Origin: Regnicoccus_A sp014224355
GTDB lineage: Bacteria; Cyanobacteriota; Cyanobacteriia; PCC-6307; Cyanobiaceae
Reading direction: 5' to 3'
Assembly (NCBI RefSeq): GCF_050920705.1
Contig: NZ_CP154799.1
Coordinates: 2,232,001 to 2,296,000, forward strand
Length of the DNA stretch: 64,000 nt
Every line of letters begins with the position of its first letter. Position 1 is the stretch's first letter. Below are positions 24,012 to 33,900 of this stretch, in pieces. A program made the position numbers and the translations under genes. A model generated the notes under the pieces. The model worked only from the letters and a program-made list of their open reading frames with translations, was not told the origin of the DNA and did not search any database.

Positions 24012-26759
24012 TCACAACAGCTCACCTTGATCTGAGCGTTCTTCCTGTCGGAGCCGCTCCAGGGCGAGGTCGATCTGGTTCTTGCTGATGCCGGAGTCCT
24101 TGAGGGCATCGTGAGCGATGCGTGCCGCTGAGGGGTGCAGCGGGCCGGTGCGTGCCTGGTGAAGGGCTGCTTCAACCTGATCGGAGACGGTGTGCACTGG
24201 CGCTGCGTCCCCTCCTGAAACGGGGCCGCCGCCGCCGCTGTTGGTGGTTTCTTGCGGGCAGGTGGACGCCTGGACGCGATTTGAGGGGCCTGAAAACTCT
24301 TCCTGCTCTGGGGCGCCTTCTGGCGGCCCTTTTTGCTCTCTATTTGCCTTTTGTCTCTCCCCTTTGTTTTTCAAGCAAGAAAAGGCGTCCACAGGGGTAG
24401 GAAGTGAGTCATAGCAGTGGTTTTGGGTGGACGGCGGGTGGACATTGAGTGGACGTTGAGTGGACGTTGAGGGGGTGGCAGTGGCGTCCACCCCCTGCGG
24501 GTCGGAAGGGCGGGTGGTGTCCCATGGCGTCCACTCAACGTCCACCTGAGACGCGTCAACGTCCCCGGTGGACGCGGTGTCGTCGCGTTCAGCGATGCCG
24601 ATGTGAGCAGCCCAATCGAAGGTGCTCATGGGCGGGATCTGGTAGGTGGTGACCTTGCGACGGCCGGCGCGGCGAGAGTCGCCTACGACCTTGGCCATGT
24701 TGTTGGAGAAGGATTTGATGGAGCCTGGCTTGTGGTTGTTGTCATCGCACCAGCCCTTCCAGCGAGCGAAGGCGCTGTTCACTGCGATCAGCTCACCTTG
24801 AGGGAACAGCTCATCAAGGAAGGAGTAGATGGGGTTACGGCTGAAGGCGGACGAGATGGCAGCTTCAGCGATCTCATGATGCTTTGCGGCATTAGAGAGT
24901 GAGTGCATGGCCTGGCCGATGTTGCTGTTCCACACCCAGGCGAAGATGCCCGCGAGTTCAGAGAGCAGCTTGGCCTTGAGGGCAAGGTCACGTTTGGCGG
25001 GCTTCCTGTCAAAGACGAAGGTAATGATGCGGCGGCCCATGCCTTCCTCACCGCCACCGCTGACGGTGATGTCATCATTAAAGAAGCGCCAGAACACGAT
25101 GCCGAGCCGCAAGGTCTGCTCGTTGCAGTACAGCTTCTTCACCGTGACGGGCTCATTAGAGACAATGGCGTTGAAGATGCCAGCGTTGGCGATGTGCCCT
25201 GATGCGTCGGGATCGATAGCAAGGCGTTTGCCGAGGAGTTGGTAGAGAGCGGCGGGCCGATCAAGGGAAGCGGAATCGAGCCGTGCGACACCGTTGCCGA
25301 TGCCACCGAGCAGGCCCATGAGCACTTCAGCCAGGACACCCTTGCCAGTGCCGCGAGGTCCGAACACGTCAAAGCAGAGTTCAGCGGGGAAGGGCTGTGC
25401 AGAGTCTTTGGGCTCCAGGGTCCAGCGGATGGCAGCGCGTAGCAGCTCGATCAGGCCCTGATCGCCGCCGAGGGCTTCATTCAGGAATGCATGCCAGCGT
25501 GGGCAGGAAGCGCCTGGGTCGAAGTGAAAGGGCAGGCAAAGGGTGATGTGATCATCACGGCGGTGAGATGGCGTGAATGCGCCTGTGGCGGCATCAAGGG
25601 TGCCGTTGGGGAAGGCGATGAGATTGGGCGGATCCCAGCCGGCGGTGGTTCTGAGTTCAGCCTGAAGCTGCTTGGGGACGGCGCCGAGGCCAGTCCGCGT
25701 CCAGCCCATGGCATCACACCAGTTGAGGAAGGGTTTAGCGAGGGCGTCTTCTGGCTTGCCATCAAGTGCCTGCCAATGAGTTCCGACCCAGTGCAACAAC
25801 CCACGGGTGGGATCAACAGCACAATAACTCTTAAAGACAGTCCAGGCGATAAGGGCCTTGTCCCTGACAGCTTCCCTGTCAGGTTCTGGAGTCCAGCACC
25901 AGCTCAGCTCAGTCTTCCCCGTGTCGGGGTCCTTCTCCTTCGCCACGCATGGCCTGGCAAGGCGACGCAGGATGCTGTAGGAATGAACACCAGCTAGTGC
26001 GATGAAATCATCAAGGCCGTTCTTCCAACGTGAAGGCGTTGGATTACCAGGCCCGTCAGGAATGTTGCAAGGGATCTGGGTGATAAGCACCTTGGCACCC
26101 AGATTGGTGAGAGCAAATGCCAGGTTACGGGTAGCTGATTTCACGCTGGCCTTTGATGCGATGTCAGAATCAAAGGCGATGCGAACAGTGCGTTTGTTCC
26201 AGTTGATCGCTGCAAGTTCAGGCAACATGGCACTGGTGCCAGTGCGCTTGTCGCGCCAGCAATCAACACCGCTCAGTCCGATGGTGGGGAAGCCTGCAGC
26301 ACAGGCGGCATCAGCCTTCTTCTCACCTTCGGTGATGTCGATGTCGCATCTGCTGTTCGGTTTGCGGGCCTCAGCGGACAGGAATGGGCTGAAGTAGGGG
26401 CGGCAGCCGGCACCTTTGGCGGTGAGGTACTTCGGCGGATCAGTGCCGTTGCGTGCCTCCAGGGCAGGGACAGGCTTGAAGCGAACGAACGGTGCGCTGC
26501 CAGGACCGTTGACCGTGAGCGGTGTGGCACCATCGAGTGCCGTGAACCGCACTAGCCAGCCAGGCCTTGCGACACCAACAGCGGCCTTAGCTTCCTCAGC
26601 TGTGGCCATCCTGTAGTGACCGCTTGCGATCAGCTTGTTAATATCTTCAACAGGGATCCCCGAACCACGAAGCTCATCGCTGAGGGCTATAAAGCAATCA
26701 GTGTCACCGCCTTGACCTGGCTTCTCCTGTTGAGGATTGCTGTAGTCGCTTGATGTCAC
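24012..26759 (-). CDS. P4-type primase-helicase (DUF3854/Toprim plus SF3 helicase)
   Basis: This 915-residue protein has an N-terminal DUF3854 Toprim-like domain with TEGEKKAD (Glu144) and AFDSDIAS (Asp197, Asp199), then a D5-type middle region and an SF3/P4-type helicase with Walker A FGPRGTGKG (about 466-474). The last 200 residues are disordered and include short Val-Asp/Ser-Thr repeats encoded by tandem GTGGACGTTGA units (about 24430-24470). Proteins of this architecture start and drive replication of satellites, plasmids and prophages. The start is a GTG at 26757-26759. The small gene at 26981 lies upstream in the same direction. Confidence 0.85.
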   Translation of the reverse strand: MTSSDYSNPQQEKPGQGGDTDCFIALSDELRGSGIPVEDINKLIASGHYRMATAEEAKAAVGVARPGWLVRFTALDGATPLTVNGPGSAPFVRFKPVPALEARNGTDPPKYLTAKGAGCRPYFSPFLSAEARKPNSRCDIDITEGEKKADAACAAGFPTIGLSGVDCWRDKRTGTSAMLPELAAINWNKRTVRIAFDSDIASKASVKSATRNLAFALTNLGAKVLITQIPCNIPDGPGNPTPSRWKNGLDDFIALAGVHSYSILRRLARPCVAKEKDPDTGKTELSWCWTPEPDREAVRDKALIAWTVFKSYCAVDPTRGLLHWVGTHWQALDGKPEDALAKPFLNWCDAMGWTRTGLGAVPKQLQAELRTTAGWDPPNLIAFPNGTLDAATGAFTPSHRRDDHITLCLPFHFDPGASCPRWHAFLNEALGGDQGLIELLRAAIRWTLEPKDSAQPFPAELCFDVFGPRGTGKGVLAEVLMGLLGGIGNGVARLDSASLDRPAALYQLLGKRLAIDPDASGHIANAGIFNAIVSNEPVTVKKLYCNEQTLRLGIVFWRFFNDDITVSGGGEEGMGRRIITFVFDRKPAKRDLALKAKLLSELAGIFAWVWNSNIGQAMHSLSNAAKHHEIAEAAISSAFSRNPIYSFLDELFPQGELIAVNSAFARWKGWCDDNNHKPGSIKSFSNNMAKVVGDSRRAGRRKVTTYQIPPMSTFDWAAHIGIAERDDTASTGDVDASQVDVEWTPWDTTRPSDPQGVDATATPSTSTQRPLNVHPPSTQNHCYDSLPTPVDAFSCLKNKGERQKANREQKGPPEGAPEQEEFSGPSNRVQASTCPQETTNSGGGGPVSGGDAAPVHTVSDQVEAALHQARTGPLHPSAARIAHDALKDSGISKNQIDLALERLRQEERSDQGELL

Positions 26760-26980
26760 TGCGAGTCGGTGATATCCCTGATGCCCCGCATCTCAGGCAT
26801 TGAGGCAACAGGGCTGGGAAAGGGTTGGGTGCTAATCGTCCCTTTTTCTTTTATTTCAGCCGGATCTGGTATTGTGACTGGCATAGCCAGCGGACTGCAC
26901 TAGGTCGAAGCTAAGCTGGTTTTCCATACGAAGAGAGGGCAGCCTCCGTACTCTCTTCACTCCCAATGCCAACTTGGTAT

Positions 26981-27148
26981 CTACCGAGACTCGGAAGAGA
27001 TTGCATTTTTGCCTGCGATGAAGGTCTTTCGGAGTGCCTCGGCCAAGGATGGGTAGTCCTCCTTTGCGATTAGCTCCTGAATCCAGGCATAGTCCGATGC
27101 TGTTAGTCGGAAGCTGCACGGTATTGGACGTTTTTCAGGGGGAATCAT
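26981..27148 (-). CDS. Small ribbon-helix-helix-like protein
   Basis: From the ATG at 27146-27148 the product has 55 residues: MIPPEKRPIPCSFRLTASDY, then AWIQELIAKEDYPSLAEALRK. A beta strand followed by two helices, with the LTASDYAWIQELI and SLAEALR pattern, fits ribbon-helix-helix regulators. A GTG start at 27187 would add 13 basic residues. It precedes the primase gene by about 220 bases on the same strand and could repress the replication operon. Confidence 0.55.
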   Translation of the reverse strand: MIPPEKRPIPCSFRLTASDYAWIQELIAKEDYPSLAEALRKTFIAGKNAISSESR

Positions 27149-27187
27149 CTTGAACGCCTGGCGTCTTGAACGCTTCACTACGCTCAC

Positions 27188-27345
27188 AGCCTATGGAGAT
27201 AAGCGGCACGTAAGCTGTCTAGATATGACACTTACTGTTCAAATGCCTGGCCGTTTGTCCAGAAGAGTCCATCTGAGTCCATTAGGGCTGACTACGATCA
27301 GAACTGGCACAGTGCATAAATACTTAGACGGACTGATTGGGACTA
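27188..27345. promoter_or_regulatory. Regulatory spacer between the topoisomerase and RHH genes
   Basis: No gene is seen. GAGTCCAT occurs twice close together near 27265-27281, a possible operator for the neighbouring ribbon-helix-helix protein, whose promoter must lie here on the minus strand. Confidence 0.35.
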
Positions 27346-27370
27346 GAAAGCCCCGGTGGTTTACCGGGGC
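27346..27370 (-). terminator. Hairpin terminator after the topoisomerase gene
   Basis: GCCCCGGT (27350-27357) and ACCGGGGC (27363-27370) form a perfect 8-bp stem with a five-base loop. On the minus strand it is followed by a short TTTC. It lies nine bases after the stop of the topoisomerase gene. Confidence 0.7.
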
Positions 27371-27378
27371 AATGGTGA

Positions 27379-29937
27379 TCAAGCAGTGTCTTCGTCTCTG
27401 GCCAATTCCTGGATGGCGTCTTCCCAGCTCAGCCCGGTTCCTGTGATCCTTGCGAGCACCTTCGACCCCAGTTGATCGGGGGATGTAAGAAGTGCTGGAT
27501 CACCGTCAGCCTGCTGCTCCTCCAGCAGGACTTCCACCGCCGCTTTCAGTGCATCAGTGCGGCGGACGTGCTGGTAAGCAGCGGCAAGGGTCGCCTCGTC
27601 CGGCACCACCTTTTTGACGCCGTGGGCATCGAGCTGGCCATGGACGAACTCGATGAACTGCGGTGCCGTCATGGCGTTCAGCTCCACCCGCAGGCCCTTC
27701 CACCCGCCTGTAATGGTGTCGCCCTCCTCGACCAGAAAGTCAATCTCATCCTCAGTGGCTCCGCATTTACGCAGGTTGCCGCGAGGATCTGTCTTCTTCT
27801 GTCTGGCCGGAAACCGGAACTCCTCACTCTCTAGCCCCATCTCCTGCGCCTGCTTCAGCCTCAGGCCAAGGTCCACCACATTGGGTGGAGTGTTGAACTT
27901 GTACCGGCGGCCATCGGTCTGGATCGTGTTGGCGATGGCCATACCAGCAGCATCAAAGTCATGCAGCAGGTAGATGGTGACGCCTTCTGCGCTCAAGCGG
28001 TCCACCAAGCGCCGTGCCGCCGTAGTGGACATCCCCTTGGTGCTGAAGATCGCTACGTCGTACAGCTCGGACGTTCGCGCCGCCTCAAACAGTGCAGTGA
28101 AGCCCTCCTTCTCGATGAACAGCGCCGCATGGAAGCGACCGCGGGGGCCGTTGGTGCTGATTCTGACCGGAACTGTCGCCTCCACATCACCGATGACGGG
28201 GTCCCTCCAACCCTGGATGTAGGTGCGAACTTTGACGGTTCCGATCGGGATGCGGCGACCCGTGTGAGGTTCGATCAGATTGCCTCGATCGTCATAGACC
28301 ACATCCCAGCCCTCAGTGAGTTGGAAGTTCTCGGCCTGGAAATCCGGTAGCAGGGTCTGGGTGAAGTATTGATCATCCAGTTGCTTACCGGTCATCTCCT
28401 GGATCTGACCACGTGCGGCATACATCACCTGCCGAGCATTGGCGGGGAGCCTCCCACCGCCGCTTGCCTTTAGGTAGGCATCCTTCATCAAGGCCCAGGC
28501 TGCTTCCTTGATGGTGACGCCACGATGGCGAGTGAGCTTCTCCAGTTCACGTCTGGATGCCTGCTGATCACGATGCATCCGTGCCTTGATGCCCTTCCAT
28601 TTGGCCAGCACTGAGTCCAGCACTATCCTAATCGCCTCGTGCTGTGCGGCGCTGAAGTGGATGCGCGACTTGCCTCGATCGATGTAGTCAAAGACAGGGC
28701 AACTCAAGTGCAGTACCACCATGATCGGATCGAGCTGATCTGCGTTGTTGTCCTGCATTGCATCCCAGATCAGATCCGAAGGACACTGCAGCACTGGCGA
28801 ATGGTTCAATCCCACCATCAAAAGGCGGCCACCTTCAGCTGGATCCCTGCCAGCGAACCATGCCTCAACGACAAACGGCCTGGTGTCGTCCTCCACGATC
28901 GCTTTCTTGTAGGTGAAGCTGTCGGGTCTGACGCCCGCCATTTCTAGGCGCGGCAGGAGGTCTTTCCCGATAGGCCCAAGGCGACCCGCCTTGATCGAGG
29001 TGCTCCATAGAACGATGGCACCATGAAGTCTCTCGACTCCCTCGGTCAGCACCTCGCCATCTGCAGTAAAGGCATCAGCGATGGTGGTGCGCTGCAAGCC
29101 CAGCTCGTCCAGGATTGCCTTCTGGGTGTAGCTGGCGCTCATCCCATGAAACTGTTGGATGAAGTCCCGGGCGTACATCTCGGGATTGGTCGCTAGGAAG
29201 GCGCAGAGCAGCTGCTGGAACTGCTGGGGGTGGAACCACGACGCAGATGGCGGGGCGCTGGGTTTCCACTTGCGGAAGTTGAAGTCCCGATCAGTGCCCG
29301 GTGAGGCCGGCCACTGTTTGGCCTGGTCTGTCCCGACAAGCGTGATGGTGACGTGGGGGTTGCAGAGCCCATAGCGCCAGGCCAGCCAAAAAGCCGATGT
29401 AAGCGTTCGGTCCTCGAGCCTGCTTGCTGCACCGGGCCAGGCGATCCTTACAATGGTGCCTACGGCGGTGTCGCCCAGCGTCGTGTCATGGTCCAGCGTT
29501 GGCTCGTTGCGGATCTGGTCGAAGCCGATCGTGATGTGATGCTGGATCCCCTTGGCCGTGATGGTCACATCGCCGCAGCTATGGCGGACGAATCCAGCGG
29601 CATAGAGGCACTTCAACGCATTGCCGAGCTGGCCCCTGGTGGGGGAGACGTAGAGGTTGTTGGAGCTGGTCCGGCTGAGGTAGTCGAGTGACTTCTCGAC
29701 CGTCTCTGGCGGGATGCCAGGGCCGTTATCGGCAACGATGAAGGCATCCTCCTCAAGGGTGATCGTGATCTCAGGGAGCGCGACTCCGGAGCCTTCTGCC
29801 GCATCAAGGGCATTGTCGATCAATTCCTTGAGCAGCATCGGGAGCCAGCTTTCACGACTGGCACCCATCTGCATCTCGAGTTCCTTCTCACTGAAGAACT
29901 CGGCCGCACGGCTCACCGTAAAGGTGGTACGGGTCAT
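27379..29937 (-). CDS. Single-chain type IIB DNA topoisomerase, Topo VIII-like
   Basis: The 852-residue chain joins the parts that are two subunits in Topo VI. N-terminal GHKL ATPase: LKELIDNALDAAE (Glu38, Asn42), VADNGPGIP (70-76) and RGQLGNALKCLYAAG (101-115). A transducer-like region follows (about 350-430), with GLNHSPVLQ and DRGKSRIHF, whose Lys423 could be the switch lysine. Then a winged-helix region with a candidate catalytic Tyr506 (PANARQVMYAARGQ), and a Toprim domain with IEKEG (Glu609/Glu611), STKG and HDFDAAG (Asp660, Asp662). All parts needed for ATP-gated double-strand passage seem present. The fused order B then A is that described for Topo VIII of plasmids and integrated elements. 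Its start overlaps the excisionase-like gene by ATGA. Confidence 0.82.
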   Translation of the reverse strand: MTRTTFTVSRAAEFFSEKELEMQMGASRESWLPMLLKELIDNALDAAEGSGVALPEITITLEEDAFIVADNGPGIPPETVEKSLDYLSRTSSNNLYVSPTRGQLGNALKCLYAAGFVRHSCGDVTITAKGIQHHITIGFDQIRNEPTLDHDTTLGDTAVGTIVRIAWPGAASRLEDRTLTSAFWLAWRYGLCNPHVTITLVGTDQAKQWPASPGTDRDFNFRKWKPSAPPSASWFHPQQFQQLLCAFLATNPEMYARDFIQQFHGMSASYTQKAILDELGLQRTTIADAFTADGEVLTEGVERLHGAIVLWSTSIKAGRLGPIGKDLLPRLEMAGVRPDSFTYKKAIVEDDTRPFVVEAWFAGRDPAEGGRLLMVGLNHSPVLQCPSDLIWDAMQDNNADQLDPIMVVLHLSCPVFDYIDRGKSRIHFSAAQHEAIRIVLDSVLAKWKGIKARMHRDQQASRRELEKLTRHRGVTIKEAAWALMKDAYLKASGGGRLPANARQVMYAARGQIQEMTGKQLDDQYFTQTLLPDFQAENFQLTEGWDVVYDDRGNLIEPHTGRRIPIGTVKVRTYIQGWRDPVIGDVEATVPVRISTNGPRGRFHAALFIEKEGFTALFEAARTSELYDVAIFSTKGMSTTAARRLVDRLSAEGVTIYLLHDFDAAGMAIANTIQTDGRRYKFNTPPNVVDLGLRLKQAQEMGLESEEFRFPARQKKTDPRGNLRKCGATEDEIDFLVEEGDTITGGWKGLRVELNAMTAPQFIEFVHGQLDAHGVKKVVPDEATLAAAYQHVRRTDALKAAVEVLLEEQQADGDPALLTSPDQLGSKVLARITGTGLSWEDAIQELARDEDTA

Positions 29938-30191
29938 GCCGCACCTCCTTCCCCGGGCAGGTCGCTATAGGTCTCGGGAGAGGCATCGGGAGTACGGGAC
30001 TCCTCTATTTGCCACTGCCGAATCGCCGGGACTGACCAGAGGATCCGACTGCCAGATCCGCTTGCATAAATAAAATGCTGGCCGGCTTTGAGGATGCTGG
30101 ACTGCTTTAACTGATAGAGCCGAGATCGGCTCATAAAGAGTGTCTTGACGGCGAGATCCGTCGGCACCCATTCAGGCTTTGGACAAAACAT
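29934..30191 (-). CDS. Excisionase-like small DNA-binding protein
   Basis: This 85-residue protein has a MerR/excisionase-like winged-helix pattern (WVPTDLAVKTLFMSRSRLYQ, then LKQSSILKAGQHF and SRILWSVPAIRQW). Proteins of this kind bend DNA at attachment sites or act as regulators in integrated elements. Its TGA overlaps the topoisomerase ATG, so the two are translationally coupled. The ATG at 30189-30191 is the only sensible start. Confidence 0.65.
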   Translation of the reverse strand: MFCPKPEWVPTDLAVKTLFMSRSRLYQLKQSSILKAGQHFIYASGSGSRILWSVPAIRQWQIEESRTPDASPETYSDLPGEGGAA

Positions 30192-30216
30192 GAAAACCAG
30201 TCAGGTGGACTGGCTG

Positions 30217-30594
30217 TTACCCCTTGTCGTTGCGCCGCATCTCCCTAGCCTTAAACCAAGCGCGATCACGACGAACGAGATAGTCCATCGCGTGGCGTGG
30301 CATCTCGTAAAAAGTGATGCCTGTGATCGCCCACCTGTTGCCTGTGCCTATTGGCGGGATCCACTCATCCATCAAAGCTTCCAACTCTTGAGCAGAGTAG
30401 GGAGCGTTCTTCGGGATCCTTGTTTTTCCCAACTTGGAGGTTGAGCGGAAGCGGGCGGATCTGGGCACAGCTGACGTGGAGCAACGACGTAGCGGCAACC
30501 CCGATCCGATTCCTGACCGGGTGCCATCCACGGTCGGCTCAGCTTGGAGGCGGGGGCCGAAGCGCTCACCCCATCGGTGTATCAATCGTACCAC
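30217..30594 (-). CDS. Hypothetical protein of the tRNA-proximal island end
   Basis: The last 70 residues (from TRIPKNAPYSAQELEALMDE through WAITGITFYEMPRHAMDYLV to RRNDKG) look like a genuine folded, charged protein segment; the N-terminal 50 residues are less convincing, and the true start is unclear. It ends 25 bases before the excisionase-like gene and would be first in that operon. I recognise no family. Confidence 0.5.
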   Translation of the reverse strand: MVRLIHRWGERFGPRLQAEPTVDGTRSGIGSGLPLRRCSTSAVPRSARFRSTSKLGKTRIPKNAPYSAQELEALMDEWIPPIGTGNRWAITGITFYEMPRHAMDYLVRRDRAWFKAREMRRNDKG

Positions 30595-30629
30595 CTGAGT
30601 CCAGATAGTGGCAGCTGAACCAGAGAATC

Positions 30630-30700
30630 GTGGGAAGTCCGGGGTTACGCCAACCAGGAAAGGGCTAAGTGGGGGCAGTGCTTCCCACGAAACTTCCCAC
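30630..30700. repeat. Three TTCCCAC motifs beside tRNA-Pro
   Basis: CTTCCCAC occurs at 30681-30688 and 30693-30700, and inverted (GTGGGAAG) at 30630-30637. The spacing and place, between the island genes and the tRNA 3' end, suit integrase arm-type sites, though this is inferred. Confidence 0.5.
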
Positions 30701-30716
30701 GCGGGCTTCTTAGGGC

Positions 30717-30751
30717 AAGAAAAAGGGCTCTCGGGATAGCCAAGAGCCCTT
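30717..30751 (-). terminator. Rho-independent terminator of tRNA-Pro
   Basis: AAGGGCTCT (30723-30731) and AGAGCCCTT (30743-30751) form a perfect 9-bp stem; on the minus strand it is followed by TTTTTCTT. It lies 14 bases beyond the 3' end of the tRNA. Confidence 0.85.
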
Positions 30752-30764
30752 GGTATAACTGCAG

Positions 30765-30838
30765 TCGGGGCGACAGGATTCGAACCTGCGACCTAGTGCT
30801 CCCAAAGCACCCGCGCTACCAAACTGCGCCACGCCCCG
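30765..30838 (-). tRNA. tRNA-Pro (anticodon UGG)
   Basis: The 74-nt sequence folds as a standard cloverleaf. Acceptor arms are CGGGGCG and CGCCCCG with discriminator A; the anticodon stem GGTGC/GCACT holds TTTGGGA with TGG as anticodon; the T loop is TTCGAAT. CCA is not encoded. Its 3' end faces the accessory half of the window, so it is the probable attachment site of the island. I did not find a second copy of its 3' end in the window. Confidence 0.95.
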
Positions 30839-30906
30839 TCGAGGCGGACTCTAACTGCCGATCCCCCAGTGCTTGTGTCACCTCCGAGCGGCCCATCCGG
30901 CTCCGG

Positions 30907-33900
30907 TCAGGCCAGAGCGTTGGTTCCCAGCTGCACCCGCGAGCCCTGATCGCTGGAGAGCACCTCGATGCCGTAGCGGATGCGTTCCTTGAGGGCTCCC
31001 ACATGGCTGATGATGCCGATCATGCGGCCCCCCTCCCGCAGCCGATCGAGCTCGTCCATCGCCAGCTGCAGGTTGTCGGGATCGAGCGTGCCAAAGCCCT
31101 CGTCGATGAACAGGGCCTCGAGGTGCACGCCACCCGAGTGGGCCTGGACGGTGTCGGCCACCCCCAGGGCCAGGGCCAGGGAGGCCTGGAAGGTTTCGCC
31201 GCCCGAGAGGCTGCTCACCTCCCGCTCCTCACCCGTGTAGGCATCGAGCACCCTCAGACCCAGGCCCGCCTGGCGGCCGCCACGGCCCCCTTCATCCGTG
31301 AGCCGCAACTGGTAGCGGCCTGAGGTCATCAGCTCCAGCCGATGGTTGGCGTAGCGGCAGATGTCGGCCAGGTAGGCCGAGAGCACCCAGCGCTGCAGGG
31401 AAATGAACGGAGCCGCCCTGCCGCAGCAGCGATCGGCCAAGGCACTGAGCAGCTGCGCACGCTCCCGTCGGCTCGCCAGCTCGCCGGCCCCGGCCCGATG
31501 CTCCCGGCCCAACCGCTCGATCTCCGTCTGGGCCCCGCGGGCTTCGCTGTGGCGTTCCACGGCCCCCGTGCGGGCGGCGTCAGCGGCGACCACTACCTCC
31601 TGGGCGGCCATGGTGTCGGGCCGCTGCTCAGGCAGGTCCGCCAGATCGGGTGAGGCCAGGAGGCCCCTCAGTTCGATCACGTCCGTCTCGAACGCCCTGA
31701 TCCGCTGCGCCCAGTGCTGACGCACCCTCTCCTCCTTCAGAGCCGCCTCCACGGCCTGGCCATCAGCAAAATCCGATTCGGCCAGGTCCCTCGCCAGACG
31801 GGTCGAGGCCAGCTCAAGCCCGGCCGAGCTTCTGGCACTGGCTTCGCAGCTCTTCGAAAGAGTTTTCAGCGCGACCTCCAGGGGCTCGAAGCTCTTCAGC
31901 ACCAGTCGTGGATCAACGCCGTCCCCAAGCTTCCTGGCGATGTCGGCGGAGAGGGTCTGAGCCCGTTGGGTTTCCTCCTCGGCGGCCCTGGCCTGGATCG
32001 CCTGCTCCGTGCTGGCCGCCTGAATGTTCTGCTGCAGCGTCTGGAGGGCCTGGTCGTGATCGCTGATCGCCTGCTCCAGGCTGCTCACGCGCTCGGCCAG
32101 GGCCTTCGCCGCCGCCAGTGCCTCGTCTGCCTTCTGAGCCGCCCCGCGCGCGCCCTGCGGGTCGCTGGCGGCAGCGCCTGCTTTCTCGATCAGCGCCTTT
32201 CGTTCTCCCTGCACTTTTTCCACGGCCACCGCAGCCTGCTGGGCCGCGCCGGTGGCCGCACTCAACTCGCGCTCCGCCGCTGTGATCGCGTCATCACTGA
32301 CGGCATCCTCCGAAGGCTGGGCCGGGGCCGGATGGTGCGCCGATCCGCAGACCGGGCAAGGGGCTCCGGGCTCCAGGCCCCTGGCCAGCCGGGCCGCCAT
32401 GCCGGCGATCTGCCGTCGCTGAAGATCGAGCAGGACCGCATGGGCCTGGTGGAGCCGCCCATCGGCGCCGGCCTTTGCAGCCATGCTCTCGTTCTGCCGC
32501 TGCCGGGCCGGGCCGAGGGCCTCCACGGCCAGGGCGCGATCAAGGGCCTCCTGCGCCGCCCGCCGCAGGCCATCGAGCTGGTCACGGGCGGAGCAGGCCT
32601 GGATGAAGGCAGCCCCGGCCGCCTGCCGCGCCAGCTGCCGACTCTCCCTGGCGGCGGTGCTAGTGCTCAGCCGCTCCTCCGCTCCCCTGGCCAGTGCCGC
32701 GGCTGTGGTCGCCCTGGTTCTCGCTTCGCTGGCCTTGATGGCTTGGTTGACCAGGGCATCCACCTCCGCCCGTCGTGCGGCCAGATCGTTGCGCGCGCCG
32801 GCCAGCTCCTCGAGGCTGGGCAACGCCATCAGATCGAGCAGGACCACCGAAGCCGGCAGAGATGGTGCAGCATCCCTGGCCCGGTTTGCGCCCAGCAGTT
32901 GCCCTTTGACGGCGGCCTGAAGCGCGCTCAGATCCTCACGAGCTGCCCGCTCGGCCTCCAGGCTGGGTCTCAGGATCTCGGCCCGCTCCGCTTTGCTCAG
33001 CCGCTGTCGGAAATCCTCCACCACCTCATGCTTCGCCTCCAGTTCCGTGAGGCGGGAGGTGGCCGCTGCGCGTCGATCCCAGCGGTCGGCCAGCTGGTCG
33101 ATGGCAGCCTTGGCCTTCTGGGCTGAATCCAGGCCAATGCTGGCCTGCTTCAAGGCGCGCTGCGTGCCCGCCACCACTGCAGCGATCTGCTCCACCAGCT
33201 GATCCAGCCCGGCCTGATCGCCGGGAGCCTCCACTGGCTGGATGGCATAGGGGCTCCACTCATGGGCCGCCTGGTGGCGCAGCACCTCCTGGGCCCGGTT
33301 CTGCTCAGCCACCTCGGTGCGCGCGGCCTTGGCCCGCTCCTCCAGCCAGCGGCCCGCCTGCTCATAGATCACCGTGTCGAACAGGGTCTTGAGCAGGTCC
33401 TCCCGCTCGTCGGCCCTGGCCCGGAGCACCTCCGCAAACTTGCCCTGGGGCAGCAGAATCACCTGGCGGAACTGGGCGGCATCAAGACCCACCAGCCCCT
33501 GCACCTCACGGGTGACCTCCGTGGTTCGGCTGGCGATCGGCTCCCAGTCGCCGCTGAGCAACCGGAACAGCACCGCCTGTGGTGCCTTCTCGGTGGTCCC
33601 CTCCCCCCGGGTCTTGAGGGCGGTGTAGGCCGGGGAACGCTCCACCCGGTAGCGGGTTCCACCGGAGGAGAACTCCAGGCTCACCCGTGGCACCGCCGCG
33701 GGTTCGGCGTGATCCGATTTCAACGCCTTGACGCTGCGATCACCCGACACCTCGCCGTAGAGCGCAAAGCAGAGGGCATCGAGCAGGAAGGTCTTGCCGG
33801 CACCGGTGGTGCCGTGGATCAGGAACAGGCCTTCCTGGCTGAGCTCATCGAAGCCGATCTCCACCGGCTCGGCATAGGGCCCGAAGGCCTCGATCCTGAG

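Noticed and set aside
26856..27119. 87-residue minus-strand frame overlapping the RHH-like gene
   Set aside because: The overlapping 55-68 residue frame has a recognisable regulator-like pattern; this one does not.
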